From the NCBI RefSeq assembly GCF_021018805.1, contig NC_086248.1:50473485-50537484 (forward strand): a stretch of 64,000 nucleotides of DNA. The letters run 5' to 3'. Made by a program: the position numbers and the translations under genes. The DNA comes from Prinia subflava. Lineage: Eukaryota; Chordata; Aves; Passeriformes; Cisticolidae. A model generated the notes under the pieces. It was not told the origin of the DNA. It saw only the letters and a list, made by a program, of their open reading frames with translations, and made no database searches. This document shows positions 13,237 through 24,400 of the stretch, piece by piece (position 1 is the stretch's first letter; each line of letters opens with the position of its first letter).

Positions 13237-13897
13237 TGTCCTGGGGTGACTTTATGATGCTGAATTATATCCCCATTCATCTGTTTAGCCCAGAAATAAG
13301 TTCTGCACTTTCAAAACTAGATCTGAGAGCAAAATGAGGGGGAAGCTGAGGCTCACAGTTTGTGTTTTCAGAAGCTTCATTCATTCTCACTTCCCAGTAA
13401 TTCCTTTTCTCTTTGTGCGTGTTGTCTGCAGCACGGACAGTGGGAGAGAGCTCTTCTTTGCTTTTAGCTAGTTTTACCTAGCTGAGGCAGAGAAGTTCCC
13501 CAGACTGTGGCTTTTCTTTTCCTTGGAACTAATCAGCCTGCTCTGGACTGCAAACCCAGAAGAGCACTGAGAGCTCAATCCTGTGTCCCACTGGGGCCGG
13601 GACACGGCATTTTCCAGCGCCGGAGGGACTGATGAGAGACTGAGTGAGCCCTGCTACACCCCACCACAAGGACTTTCTGAATTTGCCATCTCTTCAGAAC
13701 ATCAAGAAGTTCCATTGTTTAATATTATTTATTTTCTCATGTTTGTGAGCACTTTGCTTGTTAAATAAACAGGTTTTTCCACTTTTCTCCTAGGAGATTA
13801 TTCTCCCAAAATGATTGGGGGAGAGGCTGCTGAAATCTGGTTTTTAGAGAAGACCACTTCAGAGGTTTCCTCTCAAAATTTGCCCTAAACCAGGACA
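13237..13897 (+). mobile_element. Solo LTR of an avian endogenous retrovirus
   Basis: A 661-bp element that starts TGTCCTGG and ends CCAGGACA. These are perfect 8-bp terminal inverted repeats with the canonical TG...CA ends. It is flanked by a perfect 5-bp duplication, CCACC. An AATAAA signal at 13764-13769 fixes the + orientation and leaves about 125 bp of R/U5 downstream. It keeps a handful of CpGs (for example around 13598-13624) in otherwise CpG-poor DNA. There is no primer-binding site, gag, pol or env on either side, so it is a solo LTR left by LTR-LTR recombination. The 5-bp duplication suggests an ERVL-like class; the exact family was not checked against a library. It is no longer able to move by itself. 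Confidence 0.9.
13764..13769 (+). promoter_or_regulatory. Poly(A) signal of the solo LTR
   Basis: A canonical AATAAA inside the LTR, 128 bp before its 3' end and followed by a pyrimidine-rich stretch. It sits where an LTR R region usually carries its polyadenylation signal. Whether it is used is unknown. Confidence 0.7.
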
Positions 13898-13902
13898 CCA
13901 CC
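13898..13902. repeat. Target-site duplication, right copy (CCACC)
   Basis: An exact copy of the five bases at 13232-13236, directly abutting the terminal CA of the LTR. The identical copies support a single clean integration event. Confidence 0.85.
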
Positions 13903-16900
13903 CTAGGATCTACTTCAAGAGAAGACAACACAGAGCTGCCAGACTTTTACACACCTCAGCCTCGGGACATATCAGATCCATGGATCACACTGAGTGTCTT
14001 GAGTGTATCTCTGAATCTTGCTCTTTGTTGCTTCAAAAATGATACCGTAAGGACCCTGAGGGCATCTGTACATGGAGACACAAGAAAAAAATATACAAGA
14101 AGAGTGAATTCTGTAGCTGTTTCTATTCCAAAACGACAGAGAAAATATGAAGCTGAAGAGAAAAACAGATCTACACCTCACATCTATAAACAGAATCACT
14201 TATTCTCTTGCCTTGTCTTCTCTTTTCTCTTCTGTTTGACCTTCCTTTTTCCCCTCCTGTTCTTTTGTCCCTGCTGTAAGGAAGGTCTTTATGTTAACCT
14301 CTTAGCAGAGAGAGTTTTTTCACATTTCAAACATGCTTAACTTCTGTGCAGCAAGGATAAAGCAGAGTTTAAATTTGGAGGGTGTTCTCTTTTTGGTTGT
14401 TTTCCAGTGTAAAAATTTAATTTATCCTTCTTTGGTCTCATAACTCTTTTTCTGTGTCCCCTTTTACTGGCAGAGTTTGACTTTTCAGCACTTTTGTTTT
14501 AATCTTATTGTAAAACCTCAAATTGACAGGGTAGCACTTATTTGCGTATGCTGATGTACATTGCAGTTAGTCTTGAACTTTTTCCATAACTGTCCACAAT
14601 ATGTAATATTTCATTAAGCAATGAAAGGCCACAGTAATAAGTTTAATTGACACATCAGCTATTTTTAATGAACTTTTTAAGGCCTTAACCTTTCCCTAAA
14701 ATCTAGATCTCAAGCTCTACCATATCATTTTCTTCATCTGATAAAGGCAAATTAGATTTTTCTTTATTAAGTAAAAAAAAACCCTTTAAATTAATAAAAA
14801 AATCTCATATATTATATTTTTATATCTCTCAGACTCATGAATACTTTTCTATCTTCCTATATCACACTGTTTTGAGAGGGAGACCAACTGAAAAAGATAA
14901 CCGTAGTTTTCATACGGTTCCTTGCCAAGTTGATTCTACTTGCTGACACATTCTATTTTTTTGTCAAGCTCCTTTTGACACTTTACTGAGGCAAGCTCGA
15001 CTTTTTCACTTAAGACAAGAAGTGCAGCTAAGATTTACTGAAGAACACAAGTCTGTGTGACAGGTGTTTTTAATACCCTGTCTCCCATGCTTAGTTGACA
15101 TATCTGTGATGTACCCAAATTCTTCAGGCCTGTGCTCTGTTATCATCAGTAGAATTAGGAAAAAAAAGCAACACAACGACCAAGAACACTTAAAGAAGCC
15201 TTTTTCTAGTGCAAAGTTGTATGAAAGAGGACGTGGGATGGAAAAATTAACCTAGTAAATAGATAACCATTAATAGGTATAATACCCATATGATCCTAAT
15301 GTCAAAGGTTTTGTAGATACATGGGTAACTGGGGAGTTAAAATCATAAATTGAATGAGTGTACTTGTATCTTGGAATGTACAAGGTAAAACTAATTTATT
15401 CTTTCGTCTCAGTGTTATTTTGTTTATAATGTGCATTGCTGAGATTAGTTTTTAGAGGAAGTAATACATGTCAAAAGAGGAACAGTAATGCACTTAAGAC
15501 ATTTGCAAGCACTAAATTCATTAATCATTGTGTTTTGGAAGTCTTGGAACAGGCATTACTCCTCATGTTCATGTTCTTTATTTTTTATTTTGATTTGTCA
15601 TTACTAAATCAAGTTGACTGCTTGATGTTCTTGCTGTCTCTGGAACTGAACTGATGTGAATCAGAACATGTCAATAAAGGAGAATTTATGTCCCATCAGA
15701 AAACCCAGAAATGTTATTAGCTTCAAGTGCAGGTTATTTCCATGGATTTAACATACAATCTTGTTCATGTATTTTCATAAAAATTCTTTCAGGCCTTTAT
15801 TCATCTTCAGATGTAAAAATGTGTAGTAAGAGATGAAAAAAATGAATTATTGTAGATCCCTCCATAAGGTTTAAGAATAGAACTATTGTTTTTTTTTTTA
15901 TATCAGAGAATGCAATTATTAAGTTTTTAACATAAGAAGTCTTTAAGGAAGGTCTAGGTTTTGGGTTTGGGGTTTTTTTTGTGTTTTACTTTGTTAGAGG
16001 CTTTTTTTTGTGGGGGTGGAGAAGAATTTAGGGATCTACTAAACATATATTTAATAGAATTTAAATTTTACTTGAGAAGTTGTAGCATATTTAAATTGAA
16101 CTGCATCATCTTCATATCAGGTGGGGACCAAAAGGGTAATATTTATTGCAATTTGCATTTTTCTCCTTAAAAACAAACTCAGATGAGGAAGTCTACCAGA
16201 AGATAAAATGAGATATAATGGAAACCTGCAAACATTTTGAATTAAACCGGCATAAGTAAGATAGTCTGTTTCCTTCCCAGGTTCAAATCAGACTCAGACT
16301 GGTGTTTCTAATACCAAATTTCTATCTTCCCAAGTAGTAAAAAATCCTACAAACAAACCTAAGAAACACCCACACCTACACAGAAATCCTCCCCAAAACC
16401 CCAGGAATGTTAGGACTGGGAGTATTATATTTACCCTTCACTTACATGGTATTCTTTATCTTATCTTTCACCGGTCTCGGGAGGCCTCAGCTTAAAATGA
16501 AGACTCTGTACTGATATTGCCTAGCAGGAAAACCAGGAGAGATAATCCATGATTTAAAAAATGTGCACCCTGGTAAAATCAAATAAGATAAAGTATGCAG
16601 GAGAAGAAATCCTCTTTGGGATGTGATAGATCTTGGAAGATGACACTTAGAGCACAAATCCTTGGAAAAAGAAGTCTTGTTCCTGTGTAAACTTCTGCTG
16701 AGTTCAGATGCAGATTTTGTTTAACCACACAGGACCTACTGGAGGATCAATATGCTACTGGTTTTCCCTGAGTACACAATTTGGCAGTAGCACACTTGTA
16801 CTTAAAGTCAAGCCTAAAACATCCCACAGTAGTGATATAGAGACACAACTATTGCTAAACTTTCCATCACTCTCAGGAAAGGTAGCTCACCTAGGTATGT

Positions 16901-18298
16901 TGACTCCTGGAAAATACACAAACCCCAAACATATTTCCTATGCCTTTAAGTCTTGCCTTGAAAAGAAGGACCTATATTATCCTAAGTACAGAAAATTTTG
17001 CAAAGGACACAAGGATTTAGGCATAAAATGATGGCAAATGTGACTAAGGCACCCAGTAGCCAGAGAGACTGGATTTAATACAGATGTTTTCCTTCAGTGC
17101 CCCTGGCACTCATCATTTTCCAGCAGCTTTCTGTTCTGCTTTCTAGCTTTTGAGAAGTGCTTTTTAAGGTAAATAATTTTCCCCCTGAACTGCACACGGA
17201 GACAGTCCTTTTTTACATGATCAAGTGGGGTATTCTCAATGACTAGATACAGAGGAAGGCAAGCTTCCCGTACTTGCAGACGGGAACATTTACACAGCAT
17301 CCACACAGCACACCAGGTTTGCAATGGCAGGAAACTTTCATGCAACAGGCAGTGATTTAGGCATAAGAATTATCTTAATATTATATCCCTCCAGTACTAC
17401 TGTTTCAGAGAGATGAAAAAAGGAAGTGAGGTAGCAGGAGAACAACACTTTTCTCTGGAAAACCCTGACAGTATCATCTTCACAGCTGCCTCAAATCAAG
17501 TATACTATAAGGCTTTAACTGTCAAGTAGATGTTCACATTTCTACAGTGAAAGAGAAACAATAATTCATTTAAATATCAGGAAAGTGTGTCTGTCAGAGC
17601 TGTAGATGGAAGTACTACATTCTATATCGGAGAACCTTGTAGAAAAAGACTGATTTGTTAAGAAATAAACTTACTGTATTTATTCACAGCTTGTTGATAA
17701 AAAACTTTTTTCTTATTTCCTACTGTGAAAAAAACAGTCTCTAAAAATTAGGATGGATTCAAATTCAGAGAAGTAAAGAAATAATCTATTCATACAGATA
17801 ATATGTCAAACTGTTGGCATATAAGACTTCATAGGTTTTAAAGGACATTTTATGTTTTATGTGAAGAAGTATCTGTGGATTCCTAGAACAAGGCTATTTG
17901 CTGAATGTAGGTAACAATCTGGAGTGAATATATATATAGTATGCCTTGTAATTTCACTGGATAGACTTCAGGGAAAGAGTTTATATATGGCTGTTAATAC
18001 TTAACCATGCTTAGAAACACCTCCTTGCTCAGGGTGCCTGCCAGCATTTGCTATATTTGCATTTACAACCAGCATCAGAAAATATAACTAAATACTTTTT
18101 AATGACATTATACATTGCTGAACATGATTTGATGTGTCGTTTGATGACTCAGTCAATATCAGTCTAAGCAGTGGATCAATCAGGTGTTATAATTTTAAAG
18201 AGAAAATAATCTTTTTCATTTTTCAATGCCATGTCTGACTCTAATATAATATAATTCCTGATTTTATTAAACAAACAAATAATAAATCCTATTCTGAT
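13903..18298. other. Non-coding, no gene recognised
   Basis: AT-rich DNA with short open frames only. The 113-codon frame at 13999-14340 begins with TTG, not ATG, starts about 100 bases after the LTR duplication and resembles no protein I know. A G/T-rich patch around 15957-16020 has several G runs, but not the four closely spaced GGG runs of a standard G-quadruplex. Confidence 0.55.
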
Positions 18299-18332
18299 GG
18301 GGGGGTTTCCTTTTTTTTTTTTTTTTTTTTTT
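18299..18332. repeat. G run followed by 22-base poly(T)
   Basis: Seven G (18299-18305), a short TTTCC spacer, then 22 uninterrupted T (18311-18332). This could be a mononucleotide microsatellite or the complement of an old retroposed poly(A) tail. No element body is recognisable beside it. Confidence 0.85.
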
Positions 18333-19384
18333 ACTTCTATACCATTTTCAGCTTAAATCCCCCTTCTCCCTACATACAAGAAATTCAGGCTGTTAGTAGT
18401 ACTGCCTTAGCAATTGAATAGCTGATCCATAGTACCTGGGTTTTGATTACACAACACAACTGTGCCAAAACAGTTAGAGGATTTTGATCTGAAACTTTTA
18501 TAGTTGTCCTGGAAACCTCTTTTAACCCAGTGAAGCAGTCAAACAGATAAAAGGAGCTAACAGGAAGTTTAGTGTGAAAGATCTAATTACGAATGCAGCG
18601 TTTCTCATATACCATAACTTATTCCAGCTGCATTCCCTACAGGTTACCACATGATTCACAGATAAAAGTTTTAATGTAGATTTGATCAATTTTTCTTTGT
18701 TGCTTGGAGGAAAAACTGTCAAACTGCCATTAAAATAGGTTCCCCTTTATTCTAAAGTACAAAAATGTAACACTTCAAATAATATGAGTATCAGGCAAAG
18801 TGAACTTATATCATAATAGGGAGTGATGTAAGTTAAGAACCCCAGAGTACAGGTAATTGTGATGAGAAGAAATAACAAATACAGAAGAAAGGCTTTCAGA
18901 AAAACATTCATTTAAGTAGGCAATTAAAAAGACCCCACGGCGGCAAAAATCAAAACAATTCCTTTTCTTACAAATTCCGAAAAGTTTAACAAACTAGAGT
19001 TCTGAAAATTGCTCTCTAGTGCTTTGATATTTCTCCACCAAAAATTTCACCATGATTTTTAGGCAATTTCAAACACTCTTTCATTTCAATTAGTTACACT
19101 GTTGCAGAGCCCAAGGAAGGTGAGGATACAGAAAAGGATGGGATAACTCTTAGATAAGGGAATGATAAAACAATTTGACAGCAATGTAAATATTAAAGAG
19201 AAATGGGACACTGGGGATTTCAGCTGTTCCCTTTTAAGACAAATTTTGTTCTGCATTTTAGTCAACTTTACTGGTGTGTTCTTGGATGTTAGAGTTTATA
19301 CATATTTAAATATTAAAATACCAAAGTCCAACTGGTAGCCAGTAACTGTCAGTGTTTCTCTGGGATCAGACCTGCCTTATGTCT
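18333..19384. other. Non-coding, no gene recognised
   Basis: AT-rich sequence between the poly(T) run and the first CR1 fragment. I see no repeat family, exon or RNA gene. Confidence 0.55.
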
Positions 19385-19985
19385 GTGTTAATGTCATCAG
19401 TGATGGGACAGATGGTCAAAACATTTGAGGATGTCACCAGATTGCAGGACAGGGCTCATATGCAGAAGGAGCTGGTCAAGCTGTAAAATATGGAGTGACT
19501 TAAACCTTGGGAAACTTAGCAAGGAAAAGTTCTGCCCCTGGGATTCAATGCAGGAAAACAGTCCAACTAGAAAGTGATTTAACAACAAAGGACCAGCAGT
19601 CCTGATTGGAAAAAATACACATGATTAGCAGTGTAGTCTTGCATCTGGGAAAAAAAGTCATCTTATGATGGTCTACGATCACCTGATGAAAGACACACGG
19701 AGATTTTCACAGGGGTGTGCAATGGAAGGGCAAGAAGCAATGGACACAAACAGAAATATGGGAAATTTTGAGTTGGTAGAAGGGAAAAAAACACTGTGGC
19801 CATGTTCAAACACTGGAACAGGTTGCCCAGAGAGGTTACAAGATTTTCTGTCCTGAAGACTTGTAAAAGTCAGCTGGGAACTGTTTGGAATAATCTCATC
19901 CATAGACATGCTCTGAGCAGAGAGGTTTCATGAGATGACAAGAGAACTTTCCCATGGATTCATGATTGATCTTAATTGACCCCCT
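19385..19985 (+). mobile_element. CR1 LINE fragment, 3' part of ORF2 and 3' end, degenerate
   Basis: CR1-like signatures follow one another in the right order on the + strand. A degenerate ORF2 C-terminal stretch near 19,395-19,485 covers the region before 'gatgtcaccag' and the diverged 'mouse-ear' tail of the reverse transcriptase ORF. Next come 'aatggacacaaacagaaat' at about 19,739 and the diagnostic 'actggaacaggttgcccag' at about 19,813. The last is one of the best conserved blocks near the CR1 3' end. The frame is broken by many indels and stops, so it is an old, inactive copy. The terminal 8-bp CR1 3' repeat is not recognisable and the 3' boundary is approximate. Confidence 0.8.
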
Positions 19986-20084
19986 ACACTGACAGGACAT
20001 AGAGATTTACAAGATAATGTAAGGCTTGCAGAATTTACTTTTAGTGTATTGCCATTAACAAAAATATCAATGAATCTTTATTCA

Positions 20085-21440
20085 TTAGGTGATTCAGCTC
20101 ACAAGGCTAGCAGATTCCATGCTGGCACAATCTGCAGAGCAGCTCAAGTATTGCTCTCCTCTGTGCTTTCAGTTGCAGGGAACAGTGAGGGAAGGAACAC
20201 AAAGATCCAGCGGATTGATAACTTGGCTCCAAGCCTCGTGTCACCAGCAGAATTCTGGAGGGTTTGGTCATTAATTACTCTACAGACCTGATGGTGACAG
20301 ATAGGGAACACCTCTCTCAAAGGTAGAAAAGGATCTTTTGTGCAGGAGTCAGAAGGACTTGTAGAAAGACCTTCAAACTCCATAAGAAAGGGGGAAAGGG
20401 GTAACACCAGGCTTGCTACAGATAAGATTGATTTCCTGCATGACAATATTTTAGGGACTGTGTGAAAGCAAGGTCCTTCAGACTGCTGTCTCAGTGGAGG
20501 TAAGGGATGAAGATCCAAGGGGACAACAAAGACATGAGAGTTGTTGGTCTGTTAAAAACCACAGAAGCATTTGAGAACAGTCACATAGGAATCAGGGTTT
20601 CCCTTCCCAAAACTGTGCCAGGTTCAGCAGTCCTAGTGAAGTAAGTTTACACCAATGCACGCAGGATGGGCAACAGACAGGAGGAGGTGGAAGGCATTGT
20701 GCAAGTGGGGGAATGCTGCCATCATGGAAACTTGGTGGGATGACCTGCACAACTGAAGGGCTTCAGTGGATGACCTCAAACTCTTCAGAAGGATAGGCAA
20801 GGAAGGAGGGGTGGTGGGTTAGCCCCATAGGGCAGGGAGTATTTTGGCTGTCTAGAGATTAACAATGATGGTGGCAGAGTTGAGTGTTTATGGGTAAGAG
20901 CCAGGGGGAAGGCCAACAAGACAGGAGTCTGTTATGGACCACTCACCCAGGATGAAGAGGGAGATAAAATCTATAATAGCTAAGAGAAAGCTGAAAATCA
21001 CCAATTCTTGTTTTCATGGAGGAGTTCAACTTGCCAGATAGCTACTGATACTAGATTACAGTAAAGAGGAAACAGTCTAGGAAATTTTGCTAAAACTAAG
21101 GAAGAAAAGGAGAGCTTATGAACTTTGGAAGACGCCATGAGGTTATTATGGGAGAAAATTACTATAAACAAAGCCCAAATAAAACTTAATCTGGCTGCTG
21201 ATATAAAAGACAATGAAAACTTTTCCATAAAAGCAGTAGTAACAAAAGGATGGCTATGATTCCTATTCCCTTACTAGATGTGGAAGGAAACATAGCAACA
21301 GAGAATGAGAAAAAGACTGAGTTAATTAATGAGCTTCTTTCCTCTGTCAGCTCTAGTAAGTCTCCTCTTGGCAACTGAGAAGAGGAACAGATTATTTTAT
21401 TGAATAGTAAAATTGCCCTAGAATCACCAGATATCACAAA
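20085..21440 (+). mobile_element. CR1 LINE fragment, 5' region plus ORF2 endonuclease domain, degenerate
   Basis: From about 20,650 the + strand shows the start of CR1 ORF2: 'aatgcacgcaggatgggcaa' (20,656), 'acttggtgggatgacctgca' (20,731), 'aaactcttcagaaggatagg' (20,779), and 'ggagttcaacttgccagata' (21,021). These match the first half of the apurinic-like endonuclease domain as I know it from bird CR1 elements. A later block at 21,205-21,350 matches the linker towards the reverse transcriptase. The upstream part, 20,085-20,640, including 'ggctccaagcctcgtgtcacc', resembles the CR1 5' region, but with less certainty. The reading frame is destroyed. The reverse transcriptase domain and 3' end are missing. 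Confidence 0.8.
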
Positions 21441-24400
21441 GAAGAAAGGAAGGGTACAGGGTCACCAAGTTAACTTTTTTTTTTGGGACAGGAACAAACT
21501 CATATAATCTGTATCAGAAATTTAAGCTGTTTGAAGATATATTAATGATAACCTTTTCAGCTTGACTTCCTCCTAACCAGTCTCATCGTTTGACTTCGTC
21601 GCTCTGCAGTGTTTTTCCATGCAGAGGCTGCGATACTGCTGTATAGATTTCTGAGTAAATATACCCTTCAACACTTTGTTTTGTATCATTAAATACTAAT
21701 CATTAAATGTGTTTTAGTTGTGATCAAAGCTAAATTTTAAATGATGCTCTGCATATTCATTTATTGAGGTAGTTCATGAGCAAAATTTTTCCTTGCAATG
21801 TTTATTCTGCTTTAAATAAAAAATCCCAAATTTCTTTTAAATTTATTAGAAATTACAAGTAACAATCTTACAGAGATACTGTTCTTATGACAGCAGTGTT
21901 TAGAGTGATTGTATCAGACCTTTGAGTCAATGATTGAATAGTTTCAAGCTAATTTTGAGAAGAGCTGATAAAACAATCTAAAACTTCCTTTTGTTTTAAC
22001 ACATCAGTCACAAAGCTTTTATTTCTCCTGTGATCTTTATGAATTATGAGTACCTGGGGTCTAGGGATGCGAAGGCAGTTAATAAAGGATGTGGGCCCAA
22101 AAAGTGAGACAGTGAGCCCTATGGACAGGAAAATAAAACCACTGCAGAGTTAATTTTCAGCACAGGCTTTCCCCCTCACATTCTACATTTCATTCCACTG
22201 ATATCAAAAACAATTTGACTGCTCTGGTAGGCAATGAGAAGATGTCAAAACCATCAAAAGTCCAGAATGTGTCAAAAACATCTAGTGACTTTTTCTGTTC
22301 TAGGTCCAGGGAATTTTCTTTACCAAGTATTAGAAAAGATGACTTGATGTGCTATAACAGCTGAACAGCACTTGGCTTGCCTGAATGGTGAAAAAAGTAG
22401 TGCAAATATTCTCTTCACCCTACTGAACAAAGAATAAGTCCTCAAAAGTGAATTGCCTAGAGATGCTAATTCAGGTTACATTTTCTTTCCTGAAAAATAA
22501 CTGCTGAAAGTCCTCGTTTGCCATCTATTTACATCAATATTTACAAGCATAACTAGTGAGGGCATAATAAGTTGTCCTGTATAATACCTGTACTTTGCAG
22601 ATTTCTGTGAAGCTACCTGAGAAACCCTGGCATCAATCAGTACTCTCTAACTCATGTGCTACAGGTTACCCATGAATTAATTTGTTTTAGGCAGAACACA
22701 GACTTTTTTTTTTTAATTGTCCATTTTGGACTGAAAAACAGCTAGTTCAAGGGAAATTCAAAAGTCTTTGGTTGAGTGATGCTTGATCTGATTACTCTCC
22801 TTGCTAGAAATATGTATCCTATTCTTTGATATAATATTTTTAGACTGATTTTTTTTCATATTAGTAGGATTTTAGGCATTTGTTGATCTGAAATAGCCCT
22901 TATACTTTTCCTGTTTTCATGCAGCTACTGATATAACCCTTGGTCCTCTTTTTTATCAAGTAAACACCTTTGAATAATAATTGTTGGAGAGAAATATTAT
23001 TATGTTAATTTCACAAAATTTAAGTTATTCCATACATCTTCTCTCTATCCGTCAATTTATCAACATTGTTTTGGGACTGTGGACACCAGAAAAAAGTGAA
23101 TTACTAGGTAATTCATCTGATCTTGCTACCAAGAGCAAAAGGAAAATGAATTTTCTATCAAATCTATTATATTTATGCAGCAGAAAAATGATTATTTTGA
23201 ATAATTTGAATCTTTTGAAAAATGTTTCTTTTGAAATAGGACCTAACATTCATTATGCACTTGTAATACTCTTCAAGATTTTTCCATTTTTTACAGTCTT
23301 TGTGGCATCTAAAAACAACAATAATGAGAACAATTGTTGTCTCCCAAATAGTGACAAGAAATGCTGCACAATACAGCTAAGAACTCAGACTTGCAGAATC
23401 CAGCAGGATGTTCACTAAGAAGATTCCCTTTATACCTGCATTTTGAAGCCTATCAGTCAATCAAGTTTTAATCTAGTTTATATCTACAATGCTCATTTGC
23501 TGTTGATTGAGCCTCACATTTTAATAACCTGTATCCACAGAACTCAGAAATTACTTCAGCAATGAACACTTCTATTAATCTTATGTTCTTAAGCTGCTTT
23601 TCAGGTTAAGAGAAACCTTCTAGAAAATTTTGGGATAACTTAAAAAGTAACTACTGGTTTTGGAAATTGTTATTAAACCAGTATACTCAGGAAAAAAAGA
23701 AACCAAATTGGTTTGTCAAGCTCTATTTTCTAGAGAAGTATGAAGAACACTGGTGTTCTCGTTATTAATACCATTTTGTACTACTACAACTGTATTATTG
23801 CTTTGAACTCCTAGCAAAAAATAGCCAAAAAATTACCAAAAAAAGGTCTCAGAATTCAGCACATTTTCCTAATACTTATGGAAATTCAACAGAGTTGATT
23901 GAAGAACACCAATATACTTAAAAATTCTAGGAGCTAAACTATATAGAACCACTGATGAACTTTTTGTCAGATAAGATGCTGCTTCGTGGAAAGGGTTGCA
24001 TTTTGAAAATATAACTGTTCTATGAAAAGATTTTCTTGTTCAACAAAAACTGTAATATTTATTGGAAAAAAATGCCCTTGAGACAAAACCTGTTGTTTAT
24101 TTTTGTTAGTTCTACCACCTTAACCTGTAAAAGCCCAGAGCACTCATGCCTAAAGTCGTGGCCTGAACCTCTGGAGGGCAGTGCTGTTTCTGATGCTGAT
24201 GATGTATGTTCAAAACAAGTTTGAGAAAGCAAAATGGAAGGTTTGCCTCCAACAATGTGGTTCTGTTCTCCTATTGCTACAGGCAGATTGATACACCTCT
24301 AAGCCCCTTGTTCAGAGCTGATTTTCCTGCAGTGATATCATCATGGTCCTGTCGTTGGCAGTGGAGTTTTCCTCAACAGTCTCAGAGGCCTTCATGGAAG

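Noticed and set aside
13999..14340. 113-codon open frame next to the solo LTR
   Set aside because: TTG start, and no retroviral or host protein motif. It is not gag, pol or env sequence.
13903..14400. Internal retroviral region after the LTR at 13.2-13.9 kb
   Set aside because: The target duplication directly follows the LTR, and there is no primer-binding site or coding remnant, so it is a solo LTR.
15957..16025. G-quadruplex in a G/T-rich patch
   Set aside because: G runs of three or more are too few and too widely spaced for the usual four-run pattern.
20144..20518. 124-codon minus-strand frame
   Set aside because: It lies antisense to the 5' region of a CR1 element and has no recognisable domain.
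22981..23418. Longest open frame in the window (145 codons)
   Set aside because: It starts with TTG, not ATG, its composition follows the AT-rich DNA, and it has no domain, splice or repeat-family support.
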